Source: Rhizopus arrhizus (Eukaryota > Mucoromycota > Mucoromycetes > Mucorales > Rhizopodaceae). From it: a DNA stretch of 64,000 nt. The stretch spans positions 558,001-622,000 of the forward strand of contig JAKZZE010000022.1 in the NCBI GenBank assembly GCA_024220505.1, written 5' to 3'. The notes beneath the pieces were generated by a model. It was not told where the DNA came from. It did no database searches and saw only the letters and a list, made by a program, of their open reading frames with translations. Position numbers and translations under genes: made by a program. Below are positions 21,704 to 32,140 of this stretch, piece after piece; positions within the stretch are counted from its first letter, which is position 1, and every line of letters begins with the position of its first letter.

Positions 21704-22341
21704 GCTCCATTCTTCTCTGCTCACGACGACGTCCAGATAGAGATTGATGTGGTTTCTTGGATATGCAAAAAATACAAGAAAATGTAAGGAGATAAGATGT
21801 ATCCTGACATTCTTTTACATGCTCGACAATATGGCAAGGTCATGGAAGTTGCATGTGATTAATTAAAAAAAATTTGGTGGTCAAGACCTTCTTGATGAAG
21901 TCAAAGTGCGTGTCTTGAAGGTTATGAAACGGCAACTGCATTTACGGATGAAATATGCAAAAAATAAAAAGAATGAAGCAGTAACATTTGGCATTTTAGT
22001 GCAAAATAAGGTTTTGAATATGTTCGACATACAAATTTATGCGACTAGATTTTCCTTTTTTTTTTCTTTTATAAAAGATATACTATATATGCATATGGAT
22101 TTGACTAAGGGAGTGTACATATATAATGATCAATCACCTTTTACTTTGCCGGTGGCACATGAGACTCTTGCATATAGGAAGGTTTTAATGGATGCAATGA
22201 CCGTCTTTAAAGTATGAATTTTCGCCAGTATATTAGCATGTTCCCATTCTACTGATATCAACAGACAATGTTTTCTATTTTTTAGCAACAAATCATTGAG
22301 TTTCTAGCAAAATCTGAAAATGGCAACTGTGATAATATTTA
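21066..22341 (+). pseudogene. Unknown multi-exon relic
   Basis: Coding-like segments on the plus strand follow one another through plausible GT-AG introns. They include RSHMKSVELEEKAILGN (about 21150), DDQLATLVSVIQPKA to RPSSATIQ-like sequence (21280-21567), HDDVQIEIDVVSWICKKYKK (about 21730), VLKVMKRQLHLRMKYAKN (about 21915) and DLTKGVYIYNDQSPFTLPVAHETLAYRK cut by an intron near 22214, then QQIIEFLAKSENGN and a stop at about 22341. Stops, frame changes and a T30 run interrupt it. I do not recognise the family. An older piece may extend upstream to about 20750 (FDPFDPVIDHILKHN). It could be a decayed host gene copy or an element-borne gene. Confidence 0.35.
21673..21702. repeat. T30 homopolymer inside the unknown relic
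   Basis: Thirty T residues lie in phase between ASTF and LAPFF of the coding-like frame, similar to the tract inside the Fanzor relic. Confidence 0.9.
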
Positions 22342-22789
22342 GGATATTTACATGGGTTATGTACCGTTAACTGTTTCATCATTCGAACCAATTTTGGTGA
22401 CCCTTTTGCTTACCATCGTATTCCATCTTACACGCCACATTCTCACTCTATCTTTATACAATATGTTTTCAAATCTTCATATATTCCTTCATCACTGGGC
22501 ACTCGTTTTGTAATTGCTTTCTGGTAATTTCACAGAGGGTTAGAGAGTTATTCACATCAACTCAAAACTATACTAATCACACAAACTTCTCATCAGGGGA
22601 TCCAAAAAGTGTATTCGCTCCCCCTACTTTTTATATTTCAAACGAAAAACACTGTATTGCTAACATATGAAATCATCTATTTACCTGATTGCATTTCACT
22701 GACTTTTAAAGGAACCATTACATTGGCTCTTTATTTCGACATTTATCCCAGCATTTGTTTGAATGCGAAACGAAACCTTGAAAGACGCT
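22342..22789. other. Relic-flanking DNA
   Basis: Short coding-like pieces (for example HRIPSYTPHSHSIFIQYVFK near 22420) occur but cannot be assigned. There is no intact gene. Confidence 0.25.
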
Positions 22790-23480
22790 TGATTTCACAC
22801 GGAGGGAGGGCATCTATGCTTCCTTGCAATAAAATTTCCTGCTGTAAAAGCCTATGATACTTAGCTTTATTCTTTACCACATCCCAGAACTGCTCTACTC
22901 GGTGAATTTCAGGAGAATATTTAGAAATTTAGGCATATTGATAGCCTCAGTACTTGTGTACTTATTTGCATGTATGGATGCCGTATCCTTCACGAGATAA
23001 CAGTCTTTCATCTTTAGTTGTTTGTCCATTTCAATCATACTCTCTTTCAAAAAGCCTATAGAGTGACCTCGTCAAGAAATACGCAGTTTGTCAAGAAGTT
23101 CATGTCAGTTTGCTCCCACTCACGAACTCAATTAGAATACACTTGGATCTTTTCAGTACTGTTTCTTTCGATAGATTGTAAGTCTGCATTTTTAAACGAA
23201 AGGTTAGATTTGGTTTTCATAAAGTGATGAACAGTATTACGAGAAACTTCAAAATTCTTGATCTTTCTTTTGGCAAATGCCCACCTACTTCAACAACAGT
23301 AGAAGAGGGATCAGTATCAATGAAACTCACGACCATTTTACCGTGTTCCTTATTCAAAATACGTCTACGACCAACCTTTTACTGGTTCTCGAAAATACTG
23401 TCAAGGCACTCAGCACACTGTTTATCTCTGAGCGATAGAAATGTGAATACTCAACTGCTTTACTGCAACAGGTGCGCTCA
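22790..23480 (-). pseudogene. Tc1/mariner-type transposase relic with internal deletion
   Basis: On the minus strand an N-terminal part reads KIKNFEVSRNTVHHFMK and LSFKNADLQSIERNS. It is followed by MNFLTNCVFLDE (first catalytic Asp, near 23090), then CYLVKDTASIHAN (second Asp region) and YSPEIHRVEQFWDVVKNKAK (final Glu, near 22890). The stretch normally found between the first and second Asp, about 60-80 residues, is missing, and stop codons interrupt the frame. It is thus a deleted, inactive copy, related to but distinct from the copy at 34.5-35.7 kb. Confidence 0.65.
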
Positions 23481-23820
23481 TACACGTTATGTTCTATAAA
23501 AGTAATTGAGAAATAAGGATATAGAACCAAAAGAGTTCTTTTGAGACTGAATTTTATTTAAGATAATCTTGATTGTAAAAAAAAGAAATCATTACAAGGT
23601 CTACTATTTATATTCTTCTAAAGTTAGCGGGTAAATAAGTAGATATTAACGTAAATCCCAACAATTATTCATTTACAGAAATGATCGATAGTAAAAATCA
23701 TTGCTATTTGTTGCTCATGTTTACTTTAATGAATCTGATAATGCTTGTTTTATTTATAAAGAGTATATTTTATATAATAAAGTGTTAAATCGTTAGCTTT
23801 TATCGATTTACCATAGTCCT

Positions 23821-25764
23821 TTAGCTGTCATTGCTCAATGCCCGTTGTGGCCAGACACTGTTCTCCTCTTTTATTTTTAAGCTGTAGCAATGAATATTAC
23901 CTTCCTTATGCTTTTTATCCTGAACTTGTTTCAACCCTTTTTGAAACAGACTCATGACTTCATCATCATTTAAAAGGTCATTCATAACCTCATCTGCAGG
24001 ATGTGTTTGCATAATCTCTGGCTTAGTAGTGGTCTGTTTCTCGACCTTCTCAACGTCATAAGCCGCTACGCGTGAATCACTAGCATTATAAACTTTCTCT
24101 TTAAATGATCTACACCCTTGCAAAAAATTACCAGTATAGTTTCTGGGTGCATCTTTGCGTGCTCTAAAACCCGTATTTTTATTCGTGTAATGGTCACGAC
24201 GTTTTTCCATTTCTCGACATTTGTCGAGGTGACCAGGGGTATATTTCTCCCCACAATAGCGACATTTAGGCGTGCTGTATGCGGGCCTTTTGTGAAAATT
24301 TATTTCCCCATTCTTGTTTTCGGGAAAGTATCTCTGCTCGTCGCCATGAAACTTTCTTTTCGTTTCTGCATGTCTTGGTGCCTTATTGTTGGCAGACTTG
24401 AGTTGGGGTCTTTCCTGATTTTTCAAACCAGGGAAGATCTTCTTGCATTCTTCTATAAAATGCATCTTGTTGTTCTCTATAATTGTCTGGATTTTCGACA
24501 ACGAGTCATCTTCCAAGATGAAGTCAGCATTTTCCTTCGCGCGTATTTCAGCCAGTCTTCTTTCCAAACAATCCTTGACAGGTGCAAGCAACGTGCCCAG
24601 GAAATGCATTACTGCCCAAGAATCATCTGCAAATTTGGCTTTGGTCATGAGATTTATATACCTGTCCATGTACATGTTCAAGTATTCGCCATTGGGCTGA
24701 TTTATTCTCATCAGCTTTTGACGATACTGCAAGTAGGTGAAGGACTCATCAAACTTGCCTATGAGAGCAGTCTTGACTCCTTCCCAATTGCTGCTCTTGA
24801 ATTCAGCGACAGTTAGCTCCTGTTGGAGCCAATTGATGCTTCTATCATCCTGGCCATTTTCAATGGATACCTGGAGATACTTCAGCCAGTTCTTGTCAAT
24901 GTTGACGTCGTAATACTTCAGGATCGTCTCAAACTTCCTGATGAAATCCTTGACAGTCTTGAAGGCGTTGCCGTTCTTCACATCGTCAGAATTGACCTTG
25001 TTAGAATTATAGTATTTGGGACTGTAAGCAGCACTGACTAACAGGCGGAAAGGAGGAATGACCTTGATGGGGACAGTAGGTTCAGATTCACGAGTATTGT
25101 TAGTATTATTCCCAACCTCATTCATCTTTCGGCTAATTTCATTAGCAATAATCTCATTCAGCTTGGTAATACGCTCTTCATAGTATTCCAAATCTTCCCT
25201 GTACTCGCGTATTTGAATCTTAAGAGCCTTTCTTTTTGGCTCATTCTCTTCCAGATCACGCTTCTCAACTAACTTGTCGAGCAAGTCAGCTGTCTCATCA
25301 TATTTACGATGAAAGTGATTTAATTTCTCAGAGAATCTGCTCTTATTATTCGAGACAGACTTAGAGGAACACGAGGCGTTCTTTTTCTCACCGCTAATGG
25401 CGCGGCAAGCGTTGTTCAGAGGTACATTCTCCATCACAACGTTATCCTCAGTAGTGGACAGACTAATGGCGTCACCACGTACTAAGGACGATTCGTCCTT
25501 CTTTAAGGAGAGAGAGTTAAATCTCTCCCCTATAGCACCTTTAGCTAAGTTAACGGGAGAAGGCGAACGAGAACGGGAACCAGTAACCATTTCCACGTAG
25601 GAAGGTGACCCAGGACGGTCAGAAAAGTTGTCCAGGCCAGGAGCCACAGGAGAAACAGGACGAGAAGAAGCAACTTCAGAAACAACAGAGGACAAAAAGG
25701 AGACGGAAGAGATGAAAGCACGAGATGTGCGAGTGGGGCGGTTGTTGCGGGTGATGACGGCCAT
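23821..25764 (-). CDS. Retrotransposon Gag-like protein, intact ORF without pol
   Basis: This is an uninterrupted ORF of 647 codons, the longest in the window, inside a region of decayed elements. The N-terminal ~140 residues are Ser/Pro-rich. Residues ~145-215 are strongly charged and likely coiled-coil (EKLNHFHRKYDETADLLDKLV). A capsid-like region follows (TVKDFIRKFETILKYYDV, WEGVKTALIGKFDE, YLNMYMDRYINLMTKAKF), then a single zinc knuckle CRYCGEKYTPGHLDKC near 24230-24275. This is the Gag arrangement of Ty3/Gypsy LTR retrotransposons. No protease, reverse transcriptase or integrase follows within the 300 bp downstream, and no LTR pair is evident. It could be a non-autonomous element, a young deletion product or a domesticated gag gene. 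Confidence 0.75.
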   Translation of the reverse strand: MAVITRNNRPTRTSRAFISSVSFLSSVVSEVASSRPVSPVAPGLDNFSDRPGSPSYVEMVTGSRSRSPSPVNLAKGAIGERFNSLSLKKDESSLVRGDAISLSTTEDNVVMENVPLNNACRAISGEKKNASCSSKSVSNNKSRFSEKLNHFHRKYDETADLLDKLVEKRDLEENEPKRKALKIQIREYREDLEYYEERITKLNEIIANEISRKMNEVGNNTNNTRESEPTVPIKVIPPFRLLVSAAYSPKYYNSNKVNSDDVKNGNAFKTVKDFIRKFETILKYYDVNIDKNWLKYLQVSIENGQDDRSINWLQQELTVAEFKSSNWEGVKTALIGKFDESFTYLQYRQKLMRINQPNGEYLNMYMDRYINLMTKAKFADDSWAVMHFLGTLLAPVKDCLERRLAEIRAKENADFILEDDSLSKIQTIIENNKMHFIEECKKIFPGLKNQERPQLKSANNKAPRHAETKRKFHGDEQRYFPENKNGEINFHKRPAYSTPKCRYCGEKYTPGHLDKCREMEKRRDHYTNKNTGFRARKDAPRNYTGNFLQGCRSFKEKVYNASDSRVAAYDVEKVEKQTTTKPEIMQTHPADEVMNDLLNDDEVMSLFQKGLKQVQDKKHKEGNIHCYSLKIKEENSVWPQRALSNDS

Positions 25765-25916
25765 GTTGTAGTGGTAGTAGTAGTTGGAGTGGCTTATTGA
25801 AAAAAATGAGATATTTGGTACTTATATGAAAACAGCAAGAAGTCAATAGCTAACAACTACTATTTATTAAGAAAAAGGAGAAAAACTAATAATTTAGAAT
25901 GAACCTTGGATTATAA

Positions 25917-26096
25917 TGTCTGACTATTAATTGTATAGTCTGACATGGGCTGAACTGAGATCAACAATAAAATAATAAATTACGACCAAAAGTGACGTCT
26001 CATTTCGATCAAATGAACTTGCTTATTTCGTCCATTTGTATACCTTTATTTCGACTAAAAATAAAATAAGTTCGACCAAGCTGTAATGAGACATCA
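25917..26096. repeat. Inverted repeats upstream of the gag-like ORF
   Basis: A hairpin with 11-bp arms and one mismatch spans 25917-25945. A wider imperfect inverted repeat has outer arms tgacgtctcatt (25993-26004) and aatgagacatca (26085-26096), 11 of 12 matching, with inner AACTTG/AAGTT similarity. The latter has the size of a small MITE-like or fold-back unit. Confidence 0.4.
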
Positions 26097-26534
26097 TGCG
26101 CTCAAAATGGTCATTAATTTTTTTTATAAATAAAAATAAAAATTTAAACGTATATAGTGATATAGGATCGGGTTATGGCGGATGTAGAAAGCTAATGTTT
26201 TCACTAGTTTTCATGTCTGTCATAAACAATTAGTTAATGTGTCTCATGAAAAAGGTGAACTTTTATGTACAAACGTGTACTGGATATACACTTAAGAGAG
26301 ATATTCGCGTAGTAATTAAAAATAATAAACAAGTACGCAAATTAAGGGGAGTTTTTATAATGTTGTTAAAAAAATGATGTCCGTATAATCACCCTTTTTT
26401 TTCCACATTTTGTACCAACATGTATAAATCAATCATACAACATAAAAAAGCTGAAGTCATTAAAAAAAGACAAGAATATAGCACTTCAAGCAGCAGTAGT
26501 GGTAAGAAATAAAAAAACGCGATATTTCAGTTAG

Positions 26535-27657
26535 CTAACGCGCTATAAAAAGACTCATTATGCAAAGACTGCAAAGAATCAAGTCATTATAGTAAACAGT
26601 TTTATAAGTGCAAACTTTACGTCGAAGCCACCGCAGATGATGGTAAGCATTATACTCTTTTCATGTATGCCTTTTCTAATTTTTCTGTTTAAAAAGTTGG
26701 TACCTCTAGAAAAAGAAAACAGACCAATAAAATAAAACAGGACAAGAAAAAGGCGAAAAGACCCAGAACTGGTAGCAATACGACTGAACCTAACTGTGGT
26801 AGCTGTAAACAAGAAGGACATAAATCATCTCGTTCACCTGCTTGCCCCAACCATATATAAACAAAAAAGAAACGTTTCTGAGGCACTTGAGGCCTAATTA
26901 TAAGGCATATACGCGAAAGCTACTTTTTGACCAATGCGTACAAAGCACTTATTAAACTACACTTAAATCGAAAATTGTCTCTGCTTGTGAAGACGTGCGA
27001 AATATTGTAGTCAGATCACAGCTTTTCGTGAATTTTTATATACTCAGTTTGGCCCGTTTAGATAGTCCTATTCCTTATAAAATATATGAACAGAATTTTT
27101 AGTATTCAATATCACAACTTATAAGAAACCAACGAGTCACGAATGGCATCTCTTTACAGCACGGATCACTTGATTATTGGAATAGCTTTAAAAAAAGTTA
27201 CCCTACTATTATTTATGACAAGAAACTTGCTAGTGGTGTTAGCCATTGTATATCGGAAGCGTCCAAACAACTACAAACAACATACAATAATAACGTAGTA
27301 GAACTCTTTGAATCAAGAATATGCAAGTATATATTTTATAAAACACAAAATATCTTCATAGTAAGTATGATACTATTATAAAAGGCACGTATAACTAAGA
27401 CTACATAGTCAATGGATCGTTCAGATGTTGTAAAAATCGTCCCTTACGCTTACCAACATGTTTATCAAGGAGTTTCTGTGTGGCTTCAAGGTCCTGTATT
27501 TACCGAAGAAAGGAAACAAATTGTTGATGAAACCCTCCTGCCGTTAAAGAATATGATACCAACTCGAGTGACTCTTACAACTCTATCTGAATCTCCTAAC
27601 AGCTTTGTTCCTTGTCTGCTAAACATCTTATCAGAATATGAGATCGAGCATTTTTAG
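26535..27657 (+). pseudogene. Fanzor-family N-terminal region, decayed
   Basis: Coding-like exons run along the plus strand. The first (26550-26640) encodes a Cys/His cluster (CKDCKESSHYSKQFYKC). The next (about 26800-26860) encodes a second knuckle, CGSCKQEGHKSSRSPACPNH. A helical domain follows (DVRNIVVRSQLFVNFYIL near 27000, then DYWNSFKKSYPTIIYDK, with one TAG). The last exon, 27409-27657 after a 48-bp intron, encodes VVKIVPYAYQHVYQGV and ends SEYEIEHF. From memory of Mucorales proteins, this pattern matches N-terminal regions of Fanzor-like proteins. No RuvC part follows, because a LINE relic on the opposite strand begins about 120 bp downstream. The family assignment is an inference. 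Confidence 0.42.
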
Positions 27658-27774
27658 GAATATGGTGCATAGGGCTACTGATAAAAGCTTTCCAGTTGTT
27701 GTGACTTATGTTTATGATTTGTGAGTTTGAGTTGAAGCTGAACATTGTCTTTAGTTGACGATTCTTCAATGCTG

Positions 27775-28646
27775 TTATATTGCTATCGTCATAGCTAATC
27801 TGTTGAATGAATGGGTCAAAGCTGATACTTGATTCGATTGGATTGCCTTCATTGTCAAATTCAAGATCATGCTGTTCAGCTGATAATAAAGATGCAAAAT
27901 ACGGCTTGAAGATAAGGTTTCCAGTAAGAACGGTATTTTTGATTTTTTATAGAAGATTGGGGAGTCACAATGTTGTCTGTTTTTGAACTGTAAACCATTT
28001 GAAAGGAAATCTCGTTCAAAGAAATGATATGGTTTTTGTGTTTGGAGAAACTTGCTAAACTTGAAGTTTTCTTGTGGGTCTTCGCATATATCTTTGAAGG
28101 GAATGAGCAGACTAGTTTGTGATGATATTATCAGGTCATTGTCAGTAGGAAGACGAGGACAGGAGTCCAAACCACTAAACATAGTGATTAGTGGATGGAG
28201 GCCATTCATGTTACCATAGGATCTGGAATGTTTGAATATCAAAGGGATGACGTGTGAGGGAGCATCAAAAGAAGATTGCAGAGTAAATATCAACATCTTG
28301 TACAGAAAGTCTGGTATCCTTTGACGACAGCTTAACAGTAGTGGATTGATATATCAAAACTGGAAAACATTTTGCTGAACTTCTACATTCAATAATGAAA
28401 CACCACCTTTGATTTTCGGCTGTTCTAAAGTTGCCCGAGCAATCCTGGGAAATAGGTTGTGAGTCACGAATTGCTACACAATAGAAGACACCTTTTTGTA
28501 AAAGCTTTTTGGAAGACTTGTAATTCGCAGAAAATGCCACAACTTGGAGAGTATAAGTGTATTAGCAAGGTGTGCCCTGCCTTAAACGGAAAGTTGGCGC
28601 TGTGAATGAATGTTAACCGATCGTTCAAGCTTGCGGATGGTTTCAT
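27775..28646 (-). mobile_element. LINE reverse transcriptase C-terminal relic
   Basis: Minus-strand frames read in order ANFPFKAGHTLLIHLYSPS, FPGLLGQL, EVQQNVFQF, then a long open stretch of 173 codons with SRSYGNMNGLHPLITMFSGL and FKDICEDPQENFKFSKFL. This is the region after the catalytic core of Mucorales LINE reverse transcriptases, where a YxNMNGLHPLI-type segment is recurrent. The assignment rests on remembered family patterns. The catalytic YxDD and the 3' zinc module are absent. At least two frameshifts and stops occur. The relic separates the Fanzor-like N-terminus from the recombinase-like relic. Confidence 0.5.
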
Positions 28647-28667
28647 TGCTTTTATTTACAGTCTAAA

Positions 28668-29983
28668 ATGGATACCGTCTCTCGTGAAGAAGCATGCCGC
28701 ATCTTTTATTGTAAAAAATTTAATGAAGAGAATGTTAAAATCTGTACTGAAAGAATAACAAAAATGGAGGAAGCTGAAATTTGCTACAGAAGTAATCCAA
28801 CTGAATCAGAGATTGTTTGTGAAGCACGAATATTTGGTGCCCCAAGTCTATTCAACATGTACAAATCAAAAGAAGAAATAAAAAAAAAAAAACCACGAAG
28901 AAATTGAAAATAACAAAAATGAAAAGGATGATATCTTGTTTTGTAAGCAAAAATAAATGCGAGAAACGAAATGATTGTTAATAACATTAAAATATAGGCA
29001 ATGACACGCAAATTGTAGATTTTATAAGCTATGTATTTCGACGACATATAGAATTTTCGCCAGACTCTCCATACAAGTTAGACTATGTATATGATAAAGA
29101 AATTTTAGGAATTATTAGGGCTTTTACGAAAAAATTTGATAAAACTACACCTTTGGCATTCAGCAAATGGTTGAACAAGCAAAACGTCGATTTTTTATCA
29201 GATGAGCCAGAACGTAAAGTTGTAAAAGAAAACACAAGAAACGAAAAGATAAGAAGACGCTATTTAAATGTATTGAATAGCGGATATTATGGTAAATCTC
29301 GTAAATGGCATCGCAAATAATCAAATAAACTAACTCCAATTCTGTAGCTGATCTTGCGAAAAGCATTGTAGATATAATACCAAGACATCATGCCTACATA
29401 AACCAATTGAAAAATGATGGATATCACATTGTTGGTTATTATAGAAAGTCCAAAACACCAAGTAGCAATCGAGCAACTCCATTACAAAGAATGGTGAATA
29501 TATTATGTCAAAAGTCGCTCGTTGAAAAAGTTTTCATATCACCTTACAGCAACGTAAAAGAAGGTTTTTATAAACGAGATTTTAATGATCAAGATACTTT
29601 ATCAGAATTAGATCAAGTTAATGGAAATACTCAAGGTAAAAAGCTAAATAATATATGGCCAATCAAATTTTAAAAATCAATTATTCTGTAGACTTTTTAA
29701 CTTTTATTCAAGAAAATGATAAAGTTTGTGTGGTGGCGTTAGACTATGCAGGACTCACCACCAGTATGATTGATTTGAAAAATATTTTAAGGCAAGTAAA
29801 CAAACAATATGAAGTCTAAAAAAAAACTGAACAAACAATCTTGTAGAAACAATCCCAAATTGCAAAAAATTATCATTGACTTGTATTTCTACGAAAATCA
29901 ATTCAAAGTTTTTGACAGAGAGCAATTATTGAATAATGTGAACGACTTGAAATTATTCAACTGTCGTCCTAATTACAAATAAC
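28668..29983 (+). pseudogene. Multi-exon relic with serine-recombinase-like features
   Basis: Exons 28668-28942, 28998 to about 29293, about 29350-29635 and 29692-29819 join in frame through 55-57-bp introns. A frameshift lies in the A-run near 28880, and further shifts lie after 29819, with coding to about 29983. The N-terminal half is helical and charged (EEACRIFYCKKFNEENVK, FISYVFRRHIEFSPDSPYK). The second half begins HIVGYYRKSK and continues RATPLQRMVNILCQKSL, and ends VCVVALDYAGLTTSMIDLKN. The order Y-x-R-x-S, then an LQxMV-type helix, then V-x-LD-x4-T-x3-DL recalls the N-terminal catalytic fold of serine recombinases, where DR-x-x-R is usual. The Arg residues are not conserved here, so the link is weak. 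The family is otherwise unknown to me. Confidence 0.4.
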
Positions 29984-30251
29984 AAAGCAAATAGGCGACT
30001 TTACTGATTTTAAAGTTGGAATGACTACTCTCGGTGTCAATAAATCCATACTTTTATTATTGAATTAAAGAGTTTTCTATCAAAAATGAGCTAATACTAT
30101 ATCTCTTGTATTTTAAAGGTTCAGAATCAATTCTTTCGTTACAAAGTAATATAGGTTGCATTGGATTATTGTCGTAACAAATGTCGACATCTTCAAAACT
30201 TTCCATTCTTTTCAAAAGCTTTGTCACTATTTACATATTGTCTGGAGTAAT

Positions 30252-31276
30252 ATGAAGCCCATTTGCAACTATTGTCATGTTGATGATCATACGCGAGTGA
30301 ATTGTCCAGTTCTTCTCCGTAGAAGAAAAGCCTGCTTCATTTGTGAGAGTACTCAACGTTTAAAAGCCCAATGTCCTGATGCCCCTTGGAACTGTAAAAA
30401 AAAACAAGTGGCAATCCACCGCTCTAGGGTGATGAACGCCAATGTAGAGCAGGTGAATACTGAAAAAGATACAGCTATATTGTGTAACCTTCAAGAAATG
30501 GATACGGAAATGCCAGAAGAAGACAATAGTAAGCCCAACAGTACATCTGTAACAGAAGACAAAGATGATTTTCAGGAGGCTATTTATACTTTAGATTCAG
30601 TAGATGAAGAGAAAATTGATGGTAGTAACTTACCTATTCAAATCGATGAAGATTCCAGTCAAAAGAAAACGGGCAGAAAAGAGGCCACCAAGAGGTTACT
30701 TTACCCACTTGTCACATTTAATAGCCTCTATGAATATACAGAAACGTAACAACTTGGAAGCGTTTACACCTACTTCAGCTGTGGAAAGATCCAAGAAAAA
30801 ATCAGTTCTTTTCGACGATAGTTTAGAAGTAGAAGAAAATGCAACATTTGAAGACGAATATGATGAAAATAACTATGTGTCAGGAGGGTCATCACAGCCC
30901 TCCACTAAACTCAACTTATAATTATTATGAATAATCATAGTAATAAGGTCATAAATATGAAGATAGGCTCAATTAATTGCAGAACAATTTACAAAAATAA
31001 CAATTTACCATGACAAGTTTACAATCTATGATTTTTTTGCTACAGTCATTCGATTCATTTGGAAAGCCCACTGGCAACAATTCTTTGAACAGACTCCTGT
31101 CTTGGACGAGATTGTCCTCAATCAAATCCAGAAGGAACTATTGAAACTGTCCGCTTACAATTCTTTATTCTAATACCTTTTGTATTTTCGCGACAAATCA
31201 CTGCTTCATACACTTGTATCGCTCTTAACCCTTATACTTTTTGATGAGTTTTAAAATTTTCATCCATAAAAAAAGG
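30252..31276 (+). mobile_element. Internally deleted LINE: ORF1, start of ORF2, 3' end
   Basis: ORF1 carries a proper CCHC knuckle (CNYCHVDDHTRVNC) and a second one with its His lost (CFICESTQRLKAQC). It then turns acidic and continues after a frameshift near 30680 to a stop at 30919. A new frame starts at 30927 with a KIGSINCR motif, the usual opening of an EEP-type LINE endonuclease. About 30 codons later, at 31009, the sequence jumps to the 3' end of the same LINE family (nearly identical to 3933-4175), with the ORF2 stop near 31170 and an A-rich tail at 31268-31274. Most of ORF2 is missing. Confidence 0.65.
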
Positions 31277-31935
31277 CATGTTGGAATCTGGGGTTCATGA
31301 AAAGATAGTCACAACTTCAAGTAAAAGCTTGTTGGTTTGAAACCAAAAGAGGCTCTAGTTTGGATATAAAGTTGGATAGTATGTGCTTTTACTCACAATA
31401 AATGGCTACCACCTTGTTAAAAAATAATGAACGCAATAAAAGGGATAAATATATAAATATGTTAATGCATAAAACTAAATGAAAAGAACGGATTAATGAG
31501 AAAATCATGTCGATATGAATGAAAATTATTGATTTGAACAAACTTTTAATAATCTCAAGAAATATCCTTGAAGCATTTAAACTGCGTACTTGAGAAGGAA
31601 ACTGTCCAAACTTCGAACAACAACTTTATTGATTATAAATTATGCTTGGAGTATTTCCTCAGTAAAAGGTGTATTTAAATTTATCTTTTTACTTAAAATG
31701 AACATTTTGAATTAAATACAATACAGTCTTTGAGTTTGACAGATCAAGTAGAAATGAATATGCACGCATTTAAGAATTGTATCTAACATAATATTTTTAT
31801 TTATCGAATATTGAAATAAGATTCCTAAATAAAGCAAAATATCCGGATGCAACAAAATAACTTTTAAAAGCGTCAGATAAAAAGAGTAGTTTACGACGAA
31901 TAAAACTCTAATTTGCTATAACTTGGTTTGGGAGG

Positions 31936-31967
<32 letters not shown>

Positions 31968-32140
31968 GCACGTTAAAGCATAGTAATTTATTGTCACAGC
32001 AGCAATTCATTTTATTGACCCCCAAATTTCAATCTCAAAACGGAGATTGTGCAAGTTTCAACAAAAAAATAAAGGTTTTTTCTTCTTCTTTTTCCTTTTC
32101 TTTTTTGATATCGTTTACTATTATTATTATATATTCATAA
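31277..32140. other. Intergenic region upstream of Rheb
   Basis: AT-rich, with an A31 tract at 31936-31966 and a T/C-rich leader at 32065-32105 before the Rheb start. No gene is seen. Confidence 0.4.
31936..31966. repeat. A31 homopolymer
   Basis: Thirty-one consecutive A residues upstream of Rheb. Confidence 0.9.

Noticed and set aside
24118..24816. 232-codon ORF on the plus strand within the gag-like gene
   Set aside because: It is a frame shadow of the longer Gag ORF, which has a zinc knuckle and capsid-like region.
23500..26000. LTR pair around the gag-like ORF
   Set aside because: By eye no direct repeat of more than about 10 bp links the two flanks.
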